Under the pieces are notes generated by a model. That model saw only the letters and a program-made list of their open reading frames with translations, ran no database searches and was not told the origin of the DNA. Made by a program: the position numbers and the translations under genes. A DNA stretch of 64,000 bases from Pseudonocardia sp. DSM 110487 (GTDB lineage: Bacteria > Actinomycetota > Actinomycetes > Mycobacteriales > Pseudonocardiaceae), in assembly GCF_019468565.1 (NCBI RefSeq), contig NZ_CP080521.1:5890001-5954000 (forward strand). Direction: 5' to 3'. Positions 24,717 to 34,836 of the stretch are shown in pieces. The first letter of the stretch is position 1, and each line of letters starts with the position of its first letter.

Positions 24717-25053
24717 TTACAGCGACAATCCATACCGAGTTGGCGCCATCGTTACGCACGGCATGCGACCAATTGCGTGGTGGGACTACTGCAACAGCAC
24801 CGGTACCCGAAAAATGCTTTGAGTTGACTCTTGTGTCGGGTCCAGTGTCCCAATGCAAGGACCATTGATCGGAGTAGATGACACCGATCAACTCTCCCCG
24901 ACTGACGTGGTAGTGATTACCGCGGATGCATCCCGGGCGGATCTCGCCAATATGGATGTCGCGCGCCGGCCCGATTTCGGAAAGGTGATCTCCGAGGATC
25001 GAGAAACTCAGCCCACGAACGTCTGTGGAGTCGTCCAACGCCTGAACGTACAT
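24643..25053 (-). CDS. Cupin-fold protein, WxcM/dTDP-sugar-isomerase-like
   Basis: A 136-residue double-stranded beta-helix protein. IRPGCIRGNHYH carries the first cupin metal-type motif, GELIGVIYSDQWSLHW follows, and VVPPRNWSHAVRND is the second motif. It resembles the sugar 3,4-ketoisomerase (FdtA/WxcM) and capsular-biosynthesis cupins, but no sugar-nucleotide genes are nearby. ATG 25053 was chosen, with GGAAGAG directly before it; TTG 25062 is possible. Its 3' end overlaps the next gene by about 70 bases. Confidence 0.7.
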   Translation of the reverse strand: MYVQALDDSTDVRGLSFSILGDHLSEIGPARDIHIGEIRPGCIRGNHYHVSRGELIGVIYSDQWSLHWDTGPDTRVNSKHFSGTGAVAVVPPRNWSHAVRNDGANSVWIVAVSDKPYDRHETDPVRRDAIARTVAT

Positions 25054-25424
25054 CTCTTCCAATCTGACTCCGCTCCGCCCGGCCTGGTGCTCCTTCGGCC
25101 CCGCCACGCCGCCTGGGTCGAAGGCGGCAACTCACGGGTACTCTACGCGGCTCCGGCACCGTCAAGCCAACTGGCGCGACCAGCTCAATGGCCATAACGA
25201 GGGAGTCGGGAGGGGGAAAGGGGCCGGGCACCGAGCGTGCACCCCGCGAATCGTGGAAGAGGGCCGGATCTTGTCATCGCCGTCGATGTCGTCCATCAGC
25301 AGTGCGACCGGCTCACCGGCCAGGTCGACCCCGGGTCGCACTCACCGATGTCGAAGGACCTCGACCAGGCCGCGGCACAACATCTTTGATCTCCCCGGGT
25401 TAATGCCGGCAAAGCCGGCAGGCG
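25054..25424. other. Intergenic stretch without a credible gene
   Basis: About 370 bases with no frame I can support. On the minus strand, a TTGACG followed 14 bases later by TAGAGT lies about 95-120 bases before the cupin start and could be a poorly spaced promoter. The remaining open frames have no start signal and no recognisable content. This is the right-hand part of the low-GC island, where GC rises again. Confidence 0.4.
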
Positions 25425-25628
25425 CTACGTCTGAAGGCCACTGTACCGCCGAATTTTATGGGTGCACTTTTCAATCTCCGCCTTCGTCCTCGCGATCGCT
25501 TCGGCAACGATCCGCTCGGATGCGGAAGGGTCGGGGTTGGACTGGAGCTGATGCAGCCTCTCCCCCAGTTCCACACGCCTCGTTCGATTCAGCTCAACTG
25601 CTCGACGCGCTTCAGAGTCTGTAGCCAC
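25425..25628 (-). CDS. Small helical (coiled-coil) protein
   Basis: A 67-residue protein, almost entirely charged helix (ARRAVELNRTRRVELGERLHQL, then ASERIVAEAIARTKAEIEK). GTG 25628 is preceded by AAGGAG at good spacing, which supports translation. There is no recognised family. It lies alone between the cupin and DUF4291 genes; the last 268 bases before DUF4291 hold nothing I can name. Confidence 0.55.
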   Translation of the reverse strand: MATDSEARRAVELNRTRRVELGERLHQLQSNPDPSASERIVAEAIARTKAEIEKCTHKIRRYSGLQT

Positions 25629-25896
25629 CGTGATCTCCTTGTTGCTTCGAGCATCGGTCAGCGTTCGTCAAAGATCCAACCGGCTCCTTTTGGTGCCAGT
25701 ACCTCGCTCGCGAAGGCCAGATCGCCGACTGTTGAGTTGATCGACACGTGTCACACACAGCTCGGCCGAGCGCGGTGCTGCACCTTACGAACGCGGGCAG
25801 AGTGGATCAAGGGGCAACCTTCGGCAGTCGATCACGAAGAGCGACCATCGGTTCTTGGTCAACGGCCATACGGGCACCAGGCCGGCCGCCGACATC

Positions 25897-26544
25897 TCAT
25901 CTGCTCCGCCTCGCTTCACCGATCACCGCTTCTGCGCTTCCGGCCGGCGTCAGATGCCCGATCAACTCCGCACCCGCCGGGTACGGGCGTTCCTCGGGCA
26001 GGCGGCGCTGTGCAGCGGCCAGGTCACCGGCACGTACGAGCCCGTGGACCTCGTGCGCGAGCGGTGTGACGTCCCGGATGGACACCGTCCACTCGTCGGC
26101 GTACCGGGCCGACGCCTCGCCCGACAGCCCCAGTTGGAGGGAGCGATACGGCAGCGGCGCGAGGTGCAGGCTGCGCTCGGGGTCCCACTGGACACGCGCG
26201 GGCGACTGGCGCAGCCGCCGTTTCCAGGTGGCCTCGTTCGGGTGGACACCGGCGTCGTAGTGCGACAGGCAGGAGTGGCGCAGCGCCCACTCGAACCCGT
26301 CACGGGTGATCTCGACGGCCAGGACCGTCTCCTGGTCCGGCTTGGTGGCCCAGCCGCAGCGGTACATCATCCACAGGAAGCTCGGCTTGATCCACGTCAT
26401 CCGGTCGCGCTTCCAGGACGCGGGGAAGCGGCCGGTGCGGGCGGCCGGACCGCCGATGCGGGGCGCGTACGCCTGGTAGACGGTGACGGTGTCATCGGTG
26501 TGGAGGGCGCGGATCCGGTACCGCGGTTCGTCGTCCTTCTGCAT
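25897..26544 (-). CDS. DUF4291 family protein
   Basis: A 215-residue protein of the DUF4291 family. It starts YRIRALHTDDTVTVYQAYAPRIGG and continues with RMTWIKPSFLWMMYRCGWA, ALRHSCLSHYD, VQWDPERSLHLAPLPYRSLQLGL and WTVSIRDVTPLAHEVH, all highly characteristic. The function is unknown. The start is ATG 26544, where family similarity begins, although no strong ribosome-binding site precedes it. Confidence 0.85.
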   Translation of the reverse strand: MQKDDEPRYRIRALHTDDTVTVYQAYAPRIGGPAARTGRFPASWKRDRMTWIKPSFLWMMYRCGWATKPDQETVLAVEITRDGFEWALRHSCLSHYDAGVHPNEATWKRRLRQSPARVQWDPERSLHLAPLPYRSLQLGLSGEASARYADEWTVSIRDVTPLAHEVHGLVRAGDLAAAQRRLPEERPYPAGAELIGHLTPAGSAEAVIGEARRSR

Positions 26545-26590
26545 CTCGGAAGGATCAGCCGCCGAGCACGGTCCGGGCCAGCTGTTTTGC

Positions 26591-27382
26591 TCAGCCGATC
26601 CGACCCACGCCACCGAAGAGGTAGACCTCGGCCGGCTCACCCGCGCCGGACACCACGGGCCGCCATCGCGAGCAGGACACCACACCGGGGTCGAGCAGCT
26701 CCATCCCGTCGAAGAACCGCTCGATCTCCCCGCGGGTGCGGGCCCGGATCGGGGTGCCACCGCGGGAGGTCGTCTCGCGCATCACCTCGAGCATCAGCTC
26801 GCCGTGGATCTCGGCCGTGGAGTGGGAGAGCACCAGATGGCTGCCGGCGGGCAGCGCCGCGACCAGCCGCGCCACCGCACAGGAGGCTTCGGCGTCGTCC
26901 ATGATGTGGTTCACGACGCCGAGCAGCACCAGGCCGACCGGCTCGCCGAAGTCCAGCGTGCGCCCGGCGGCCGCGAGGATCGTCTCCGGGTCGCGCAGGT
27001 CGGCCTGTACGTGGTCGGTGGCGCCCTCGGGGGTGCCCACGAGCAGCACGCGGACGTGCGCCATCACCAGCGGGTCGTTGTCGACGTAGACGATCCGGCA
27101 GGTGGGGTCGAGCTCCTGGGCCACCTGGTGGGTGTTCTCCAGTGTGGGGAGCCCGGTGCCGATGTCGAGGAACTGGTGGATCCCGGCCTCGCGGACGAGG
27201 AACCGCACCGCCCGCTTCAGGAACGCGCGCTCGGCGCGAGCACCGGAGGCGATGTCGGGGATGCGCACCAGCACGGCGTCGCCCGCCGCGCGGTCGACGG
27301 CGTAGTTGTCCTTGCCCCCGAGCCAGTAGTTCCAGATCCGGGCCGACTGCGGGACGGAGATGTCGATCTGCGCCGGCTCCAT
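26591..27382 (-). CDS. SAM-dependent methyltransferase, DUF574 (Methyltransf_19) family
   Basis: A 263-residue protein starting with the family signature SARIWNYWLGGKDNYAVDRAAG. The SAM-binding QFLDIGTGLPTLENTH lies near residue 70 and VYVDNDPLV near 100, with VGLVLLGVVNHIMDD following. Streptomycetes and relatives carry many copies of this family; substrates are not known. It is 46 bases upstream of the DUF4291 gene and may share a transcript with it. Confidence 0.85.
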   Translation of the reverse strand: MEPAQIDISVPQSARIWNYWLGGKDNYAVDRAAGDAVLVRIPDIASGARAERAFLKRAVRFLVREAGIHQFLDIGTGLPTLENTHQVAQELDPTCRIVYVDNDPLVMAHVRVLLVGTPEGATDHVQADLRDPETILAAAGRTLDFGEPVGLVLLGVVNHIMDDAEASCAVARLVAALPAGSHLVLSHSTAEIHGELMLEVMRETTSRGGTPIRARTRGEIERFFDGMELLDPGVVSCSRWRPVVSGAGEPAEVYLFGGVGRIG

Positions 27383-27406
27383 GCCGCCATCATGGCGCAG
27401 CTCGGT

Positions 27407-28150
27407 TCAGGAACCGAGCGACCCCCAGAACGAGCGCAGCACCGCCACGGCCGCCGCCGGGTCCTGCAACATCCACCAGTGGCCTAGGCCGTCCAGCCGC
27501 TCCGTGCGGGCACCGACCCGCCTGGCGACCTCCCCGGATCGGGCCGGGTCGTCATACGGATCGGCGGTCGGCTGCAGCACGAGGCCTGGCGCAGGCGCCG
27601 GCCGGGCGAGCTCGTCGCCCCAGTCGGAGTGCGGATTGGGCACGGCCGATCGGTACAGGTCGAGAATGCAGCCGGCCATCGTCTCGTCGTAGGCCGCAGC
27701 GACGGCCGCCGCGTCCGCCGCCGGCACGCCCGCGGCCTGCAGGAAGCCTGCGCGCGCGTCCGGCCCCGCTCCCAGCATGGCCGCATTGCGCTCCTCACCC
27801 GCACCGGGCGTCTGCCACGTCTGCGCGAGGTCGTGCCAGACGTAGTCCGGGTGGAACACCCCGCCGACGTCGGTGGCCCAACTGCGCAGCGGCACGTCGT
27901 GCGCTGTGGCCACGCGCAGCACGAACCCGGCTCCCCAGTCGTGCCCCACGAGGTCGACCGGCCGATCGAGCCTGCGCAGCGCGTCGGCCAGCCACTGCGC
28001 GTACTCGTCCTTCGTCGCGCCGAAGCCGGCTGGGCGGGGCGTGCCGAAGCCGGGCAGGTCGACCGCGATGGTGTCGCCGTCGAGGTGGGCGCGCACCCCG
28101 CTCCAGAGCGCGCTCGTTTCGGGGACGCCGTGCACGAAGACCACCGTCAT
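27407..28150 (-). CDS. Alpha/beta hydrolase, epoxide-hydrolase/dehalogenase-like
   Basis: A 247-residue hydrolase. The oxyanion segment VFVHGVPET opens the protein, the nucleophile is Asp in VGHDWGAGF (near 100), and GLGHWW supplies the His. An Asp nucleophile rather than Ser points to the epoxide hydrolase/haloalkane dehalogenase side of the fold. The acid may be in TADPYDDP. It is cytoplasmic, with no signal peptide. Confidence 0.82.
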   Translation of the reverse strand: MTVVFVHGVPETSALWSGVRAHLDGDTIAVDLPGFGTPRPAGFGATKDEYAQWLADALRRLDRPVDLVGHDWGAGFVLRVATAHDVPLRSWATDVGGVFHPDYVWHDLAQTWQTPGAGEERNAAMLGAGPDARAGFLQAAGVPAADAAAVAAAYDETMAGCILDLYRSAVPNPHSDWGDELARPAPAPGLVLQPTADPYDDPARSGEVARRVGARTERLDGLGHWWMLQDPAAAVAVLRSFWGSLGS

Positions 28151-28261
28151 GCCGGCAATAGTCGCGCGTCGTGGCGGGGTCCGACAGTGCTCCGGCCGTA
28201 GATCGTCATGCCCAGATCGTCGGCGCAGCCGCCGGGGGACCCCGTGCCGACGAGGGCCGCC

Positions 28262-28909
28262 TCAGTAGCCGAGGTTCACGTGTGCGCGGTGGTGGTCCCC
28301 CGCCTCGATGAGATCGACGAACCCGAGTGCGTAGTCCGGGCCGGAGATCGCGCCGCCGTCGTCGGGCTGAACCACGACGTCGTCGCCGAGCCGGTAGCGG
28401 CCGAGTCGCTCACCGGGCACGTGCGCGCCGAACCGGGCGGCCGGACTCACGAAGACCCAGTCGAGCGTCGCGGGCGTGGCGGGGAGATCGTCGCTCACGA
28501 GCGCCGCTACGGCGATGAGCTCGTCGTGGTACTCCGCGGGGGCATGGCTGAGGTCAGCGACGAAGCGCTCCGCTCCGGGCGCGGGACGCAGCGACGAGAA
28601 TCCGCCGACGACGTAGAGCGGTGCGCCGGCGGCATCCGCCAGACGCGCGATGGTGCCGTAGACCTCGCGGAACGGGCCGGCGAGTGCCCCGCGCGGAGCC
28701 AGCGCGCCCACGACGACGTCTGCGCCCTTGATGGCCGACGACAGCGCCGTCTCGTCGGTGCCGTCGCCTTGGACGTAGGTGACGTTCGGGATTCGCTCGT
28801 CCGGCAGTGAGCGGCTGAAGGCGGTGACCTGGTGGCCGCGAGAGGCGGCCTCGGCGACGATGGCTGAGCCGGCGTAGCCGGTGCCGCCGAGAACGGTGAT
28901 GTGGGACAT
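28262..28909 (-). CDS. NAD(P)-binding NmrA-like oxidoreductase
   Basis: A 215-residue Rossmann protein with ITVLGGTGYAGSAIVAEA and DVVVGALAPRGALAG, then LYVVGGFSSLRPAPG. It belongs to the atypical SDR group often paired with HxlR regulators. It is divergent from the HxlR gene at 29009, with a palindrome between them, and is the probable target of that regulator. Likely a quinone or flavin reductase responding to electrophile stress (inference). Confidence 0.82.
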   Translation of the reverse strand: MSHITVLGGTGYAGSAIVAEAASRGHQVTAFSRSLPDERIPNVTYVQGDGTDETALSSAIKGADVVVGALAPRGALAGPFREVYGTIARLADAAGAPLYVVGGFSSLRPAPGAERFVADLSHAPAEYHDELIAVAALVSDDLPATPATLDWVFVSPAARFGAHVPGERLGRYRLGDDVVVQPDDGGAISGPDYALGFVDLIEAGDHHRAHVNLGY

Positions 28910-28975
28910 GAGTGCCTTTCTCAGGGAGTTTCTCGAGGAGCGATGGCGTCGAGCAGGACGCTGGGGTTACCGTAA

Positions 28976-28988
28976 GAGACCAGGTCTC
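28976..28988. promoter_or_regulatory. Candidate HxlR operator
   Basis: GAGACC-A-GGTCTC is a perfect palindrome in the gap between the divergent NmrA-like and HxlR genes. It is flanked by inverted GGTTACC (28965-28971) and GGTAACC (29011-29017), the latter overlapping the HxlR start. Autoregulation plus repression of the reductase would fit. Confidence 0.45.
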
Positions 28989-29008
28989 CATTCGGAAGAA
29001 GGCACCTT

Positions 29009-29437
29009 GTGGTAACCCAGTCGGCAGAGCACGTCGTCCTCGGCAGTCCGTATCGCGCGGACTGTCCGGCCCGCAGGATCCTCGATCGGATCGGTGACCG
29101 GTGGACGGTGCTCGTGGTGGGCGTCCTGGCCGACGGCGAAGCGCGGTTCTCGGAGCTGAGTCGGCGGATCGAGGGGGTGTCGAAGAAGATGCTGACCCAG
29201 ACCCTCCGTGGTCTCGAGCGCGACGGCCTCGTGCGCCGAACCGCCTATCCCGAGGTGCCGGTGCGCGTGGTCTACGCGCTCACGGATGCGGGCCGCACCC
29301 TGTGCGAACCGCTCCGCGCCCTCCAGGAGTGGTCTATCGCGCACCTCGGCGACGTGACGGCGTCGCAGGAGGCCTACGAAGGTCTGAGATCGAAGATCAA
29401 AGACGCCGGAGAACCGGTCAGAGCCCGTTCAAGGTAG
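29009..29437 (+). CDS. HxlR-family transcriptional regulator
   Basis: A 142-residue winged-helix protein with the HxlR pattern: CPARRILDRIGDRWTVLVVGVL (the family Cys is present), FSELSRRIEGVSKKMLTQTLRGLERDGLVRR and YALTDAGRTL. A redox-sensitive N-terminal Cys is usual in electrophile sensors of this family. GTG 29009 is preceded by AGAAGG. It is divergent from the NmrA-like reductase. Confidence 0.88.
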   Translation: MVTQSAEHVVLGSPYRADCPARRILDRIGDRWTVLVVGVLADGEARFSELSRRIEGVSKKMLTQTLRGLERDGLVRRTAYPEVPVRVVYALTDAGRTLCEPLRALQEWSIAHLGDVTASQEAYEGLRSKIKDAGEPVRARSR

Positions 29438-29471
29438 AACGGAGAGGCCGCACCGACTCGGCCACAGCGGC

Positions 29472-31049
29472 CTACCGCCGGGGAGCAGGCGCGCTCTGGT
29501 CGAGCGCCAAGAGGGCGAGAAAGACCGACAGGCGCGTGGGCGGGTCGTCGAGATCGCGGTCCAGGGTCTCGGACAGGCGCCGCACCCGCGCATACGCCGA
29601 TGGCCTGCTCGTCCCGATCCTGGTGGCGAAGGTGGTGACCACCCCGTCCGCCTCGACGTAGGCGCGCAGAGTGCGCAGCAGCTCGAAGCGCCGCGGCTCG
29701 GCCAACCGCAGCACCGGACCCAGCTGCTCATCCACGTAGGACAACACGTGGCTGTTGTCCCGCAGTCGCCACAGCAGCTTGCGCGCGCCGAGATGGCGAG
29801 ACCGCCAGACGGCGTGTGTCGACGGATCGCGCGAGGCGTCGGCCACGTCGGCGGTCTGGAGAGCGTCGTGCAGCGTGTCGGCCAGCCCGCCGAACGTCTC
29901 CGCGGACTCGGCCGCGGCCACGACCCGGACGCGGCCCGCGGGTATCCGTGTGACGAGCGCGTCGACCACCTCGTGCTCGTCTCCGGCCGAGCGGCAGCCC
30001 ACCACGACGCCGACCCGCCCCGGCCGCAGCGGGCCGACCAAGGCGGGGCGGCCAAGGCCGCGCACCGCGGAGGCCACGTCGCCGAGCAACTCGCGGTCGT
30101 GGCGCTCCCCCGCCCCGACGAGCACCAGCGTTGCGAACGGCCCCTCGGACGCCAGCCCGAGCGCGCGCGCCCGGGCGCGCAGCGAGCCCTCCATGGCGGG
30201 GGCGGCTCCGAGGATGTCCGCCAGCAGCCCGCCCCGCGCCTCCAGCCCGACGCCGGGACCTGCGCCGTCCGATCGAGTCAGCACCGTGATCGCGTCTGCG
30301 GCCTGGCTCAGCACCAACCCGACCCGTTCGGCGTCCGCATCCCGGCGCGGCACGACGATCCGGCCCCAGCGCTCGACCCGTGGGCCGACCGGCGCGCCGA
30401 ACCAGCCCTCCGGCCCTGAGGGGCGACCCGGGCCGGTCGGCGGGGCCTGCCGGGAGCGCAGCGTCCAGTCCCGCAGCACGTCCTGCGCGGTGTCGCCGGC
30501 GAAGGCGAGCGCGCGGTGTCCGAGGTCCTCGAGCACCACCGGCTGCCCGAGCAGCGCCGACGCCTCGCGCACCACCGTGCTCACGCCGGCACCGTCGACC
30601 ATCAGCGTCCGGAAGGTCTCGGTGACCCGCTGGGTGAACTCCAACCGCGAGTACTGCTCGTTGAGGATCCGCGCGTGCACGACCTCTGTGATCTCCACGA
30701 ACCGCACCGCGTTGCGCAGCTCCACGAGCGGGAAGCCGAGCCCGCGGGCGGCCTGGACGAGCGGACCGGGCAGCGCCCGCAGGTGCTGCCCCAGCTCGAT
30801 GACCAGGCCGACGGCTCCGGCGTCGCGCAGCTCGGCGACGTAGGTGGCGTGATCGAGCGTCGGATCGGCGACGGCGGCGCCGATGGAGAGCACGAGCTCA
30901 CCGCCGCTCAGCGTGCCCGCAGGCTGACGCTGCTCGCTGACGTGCACCCAGCGGACCGGGCTGTCGAGCACCTCGCGGCCCGCGCGCACGACGGGCCGGC
31001 CCGCCCGCACCGGCGGAAGCTCCAGCACCTCGGCGACGGTGAGGACCAC
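29472..31049 (-). CDS. PucR-family transcriptional regulator
   Basis: A 525-residue regulator. The PucR N-terminal ligand domain covers about 1-125 (LTVAEVLELPPVRAG, GELVLSIGAAV, AVGLVIELGQ). A GGDEF-like middle domain follows, and the C-terminal PucR helix-turn-helix reads LLRTLRAYVEADGVVTTFATRIGTSRPSAYARVRRLSETLDRDL. GTG 31049 matches where relatives begin; a GTG at 31082 is possible. It is divergent from mmsA and the aminotransferase and is probably their regulator. Confidence 0.87.
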   Translation of the reverse strand: MVLTVAEVLELPPVRAGRPVVRAGREVLDSPVRWVHVSEQRQPAGTLSGGELVLSIGAAVADPTLDHATYVAELRDAGAVGLVIELGQHLRALPGPLVQAARGLGFPLVELRNAVRFVEITEVVHARILNEQYSRLEFTQRVTETFRTLMVDGAGVSTVVREASALLGQPVVLEDLGHRALAFAGDTAQDVLRDWTLRSRQAPPTGPGRPSGPEGWFGAPVGPRVERWGRIVVPRRDADAERVGLVLSQAADAITVLTRSDGAGPGVGLEARGGLLADILGAAPAMEGSLRARARALGLASEGPFATLVLVGAGERHDRELLGDVASAVRGLGRPALVGPLRPGRVGVVVGCRSAGDEHEVVDALVTRIPAGRVRVVAAAESAETFGGLADTLHDALQTADVADASRDPSTHAVWRSRHLGARKLLWRLRDNSHVLSYVDEQLGPVLRLAEPRRFELLRTLRAYVEADGVVTTFATRIGTSRPSAYARVRRLSETLDRDLDDPPTRLSVFLALLALDQSAPAPRR

Positions 31050-31142
31050 CGACGGAACTTTACAGAATGTAGGCGATGGCACCGAATCGGCGACGATCTG
31101 TCGGGTTCACCGGCGCCATTCGGTCGCCGCACACTGCCGGAC

Positions 31143-32660
<1,518 letters not shown>

Positions 32661-32674
32661 TCGGAGGGACAGCG

Positions 32675-34075
32675 ATGACCACGCTCGACAACTCCCCGAC
32701 GCCGACCGCAACCGGCTCCGCCGCGGCCGAGTCCGCCGCGCGGCACCTCTGGATGCACTTCGCCCGGATGGGCGGGCGCGGCCAGGAGAACCCGATACCG
32801 GTGATCACCAAGGGCGAGGGCGTCCACCTGTGGGACGACCGCGGCCGACGCATCCTCGACGGCCTCTCCGGCCTGTTCGTGGTGCAGGCCGGGCATGGGC
32901 GCCGCGAGCTCGCAGAGGTCGCCGCCAAGCAAGCCGCGGAGCTGGCGTACTTCCCGGTGTGGGGCTACGCCACGCCACCGGCCGCGGAGCTGGCCGAGCG
33001 TCTCGCGCACCTCGCGCCCGGCGATCTGAACCGCGTCTTCTTCACCACCGGTGGCGGAGAGGCCGTCGAGTCGGCGTGGAAGGTCGCCAAGCAGTACTTC
33101 AAACTCGTCGGCAAGCCGTTGAAGCACAAGGTGGTCAGCCGAGCGTGGGCCTACCACGGCACCCCGCACGGGGCGATGGCGATCACCGGCCTGCCCGCGA
33201 TGAAGAAGGACTTCGAGCCGCTCACACCGGGCGGGTTCCGGGTGCCCAACACCAACCTCTACCGCCACCCCGAGTTCGACGGCGACGTCGAGGCCTTGGG
33301 CCGTTGGGCCGCCGACCGCGTCGAGGAGGCCATCCTCTTCGAGGGCCCGGACACCGTCGCCGCGGTGGTGCTGGAGCCCGTCCAGAACTCCGGAGGCTGC
33401 CTCACCGCCCCGCCGAGCTACTTCGCCCGCGTTCGAGAGATCTGCGACCAATACGACGTACTGATGGTCTCCGACGAGGTCATCTGCGCCTTCGGCAGGC
33501 ACGGCCACACCTTCGCCTGCGAGAAGTTCGGCTACACCCCGGACCTCATCACCTGCGCGAAGGGCATGACCTCCGGCTACGGCCCGCTGGGCGCGCTGAT
33601 CGCCTCGGACCGCGTGATGGAGCCGTTCCTGCGACCGGGCGTGACGTTCCCCCACGGGTACACCTGGGGCGGACACCCCGTCTCCGCCGCCGTGGCGCTC
33701 GCGAACCTGGACCTGTTCGAGCGCGAGGGGTTGTTGCAGCGGGTGCTCGATCACGAACAGGCCTTCGGCGACACCTTGCGCACCCTGCTGGACCTACCGA
33801 TCGTCGGCGACATCCGCGGCGACGGCTACTTCTGGGCCATCGAGCTGGTCAAGGACAAGCACACCCGTGAGTCCTTCGACACCGACGAGCGCGAGCGGCT
33901 CGTCCGCGGCTTCCTGCCCGGCGCCCTGTTCGACGCCGGGCTCTACTGCCGTCCCGACGATCGCGGCGACGTGGTCGTCCAGCTCGCTCCGCCGCTGATC
34001 TCGGGACAGGCCGAGTTCGACGAGATGACGGCCATACTGCGGCAGGTGCTCATCGACGCGACCTCAGTCGTGTAG
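32675..34075 (+). CDS. Class III omega-aminotransferase (beta-alanine:pyruvate type)
   Basis: A 466-residue PLP enzyme, fold type I class III. PLP Lys296 lies in TCAKGMTSGYGPLGA, the SDEVICAFGRHG strand supplies the pyridine-binding Asp, and FFTTGGGEAVESAWKVAKQY binds phosphate. It should transfer the amino group of beta-alanine or a related omega-amine to pyruvate, giving the semialdehyde used by MmsA encoded just upstream. A GGAGGGACAG ribosome-binding site precedes ATG 32675. The pair is likely controlled by the divergent PucR protein. Confidence 0.9.
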   Translation: MTTLDNSPTPTATGSAAAESAARHLWMHFARMGGRGQENPIPVITKGEGVHLWDDRGRRILDGLSGLFVVQAGHGRRELAEVAAKQAAELAYFPVWGYATPPAAELAERLAHLAPGDLNRVFFTTGGGEAVESAWKVAKQYFKLVGKPLKHKVVSRAWAYHGTPHGAMAITGLPAMKKDFEPLTPGGFRVPNTNLYRHPEFDGDVEALGRWAADRVEEAILFEGPDTVAAVVLEPVQNSGGCLTAPPSYFARVREICDQYDVLMVSDEVICAFGRHGHTFACEKFGYTPDLITCAKGMTSGYGPLGALIASDRVMEPFLRPGVTFPHGYTWGGHPVSAAVALANLDLFEREGLLQRVLDHEQAFGDTLRTLLDLPIVGDIRGDGYFWAIELVKDKHTRESFDTDERERLVRGFLPGALFDAGLYCRPDDRGDVVVQLAPPLISGQAEFDEMTAILRQVLIDATSVV

Positions 34076-34117
34076 CCCCGCCGCGACCGGGCAGACGCGG
34101 CAGGCCTGCACCCCGCG

Positions 34118-34765
34118 TCACCCCACCTTGACCGACAGCTCGGTCGAGCCCTTGAGCGGCAGCGAGAGGGATCGGAATCCCATGGCCGGGTCGCGCACGT
34201 ACTCGAGGTAGTCGGGCTCGGCGTTGTCGTTCACCACGAGCGCACCCACCCGGAGCTGGGGCGCGACGATCTCCATCACCTGGCGGGCCAGCGTGGGCCC
34301 GCTCCCGACCGGCCAGCCGTCGATGAGCGCGAAGTCGACGGGCCCGCCCAGGTCGCGCAGTGTCTCGCGGGCGTCGCCGAGGCGCAGGTCGACGACGTCC
34401 TCGAGGCCCGCGTCGGCCAGGTTGCGCCGTGCGGTGGCCGCCTTCTCCGGCACGATCTCGGAGCCGATCACCGTGCCGCCGCCGTTGTCCCGGACCGCGG
34501 CCGCGAAGTAGATCGTCGAGACGCCGATCGACGTGGCGAACTCCACCACCCTTGTCGCGCCCGTGGCCCGGCAGAGCAGGTAGATGAGGTCGCCCTGCTC
34601 GGGGCGGATCGAGAAGCCGATGTCGGCGTAGTCGTGCGGGTCGGCGGAACCACCGCCCCGGCGCGGGCCTCCCGCCGTTGGCCTGCGACGTTCGGCGTGG
34701 AGCCGGTCGAGAACGGAGACGACCTGTGGATCGAGCACCGGGCTCGTGAGTGCTGGAATGGGCAT
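34118..34765 (-). CDS. O-methyltransferase, CCoAOMT-like
   Basis: A 215-residue class I SAM methyltransferase. The SAM-binding VVEFATSIGVSTIYFAAAV lies near 72, GSEIVPEKAATARRNL near 100, VDLRLGDARETL near 125 and DFALIDGWPVG near 142. The layout matches caffeoyl-CoA/catechol O-methyltransferase-like enzymes. Substrate unknown. A run of ATATCAC repeats overlaps its start. Confidence 0.85.
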   Translation of the reverse strand: MPIPALTSPVLDPQVVSVLDRLHAERRRPTAGGPRRGGGSADPHDYADIGFSIRPEQGDLIYLLCRATGATRVVEFATSIGVSTIYFAAAVRDNGGGTVIGSEIVPEKAATARRNLADAGLEDVVDLRLGDARETLRDLGGPVDFALIDGWPVGSGPTLARQVMEIVAPQLRVGALVVNDNAEPDYLEYVRDPAMGFRSLSLPLKGSTELSVKVG

Positions 34766-34788
34766 ATCACTTCATATCACGATATATC
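34764..34788. promoter_or_regulatory. ATATCAC direct repeats at the methyltransferase start
   Basis: ATATCAC occurs at 34764-34770 and 34774-34780, ten bases apart, followed by the palindrome GATATATC (34781-34788). This AT-rich block overlaps the O-methyltransferase start codon in an otherwise GC-rich gap and could be an operator or the promoter itself. Confidence 0.35.
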
Positions 34789-34836
34789 TGTGGCCGTCGC
34801 CCAGCCGGAACGTCCGCAGTGGAGTAGAACCTGCGG

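Noticed and set aside
25188..25403. Short plus-strand frame in the island's right-hand gap
   Set aside because: No ribosome-binding site and Arg/Pro-rich low-information content; treated as non-coding.
18715..25900. Integrative element boundaries (att sites, integrase) for the low-GC island
   Set aside because: No integrase, tRNA end or flanking direct repeat could be found by eye.
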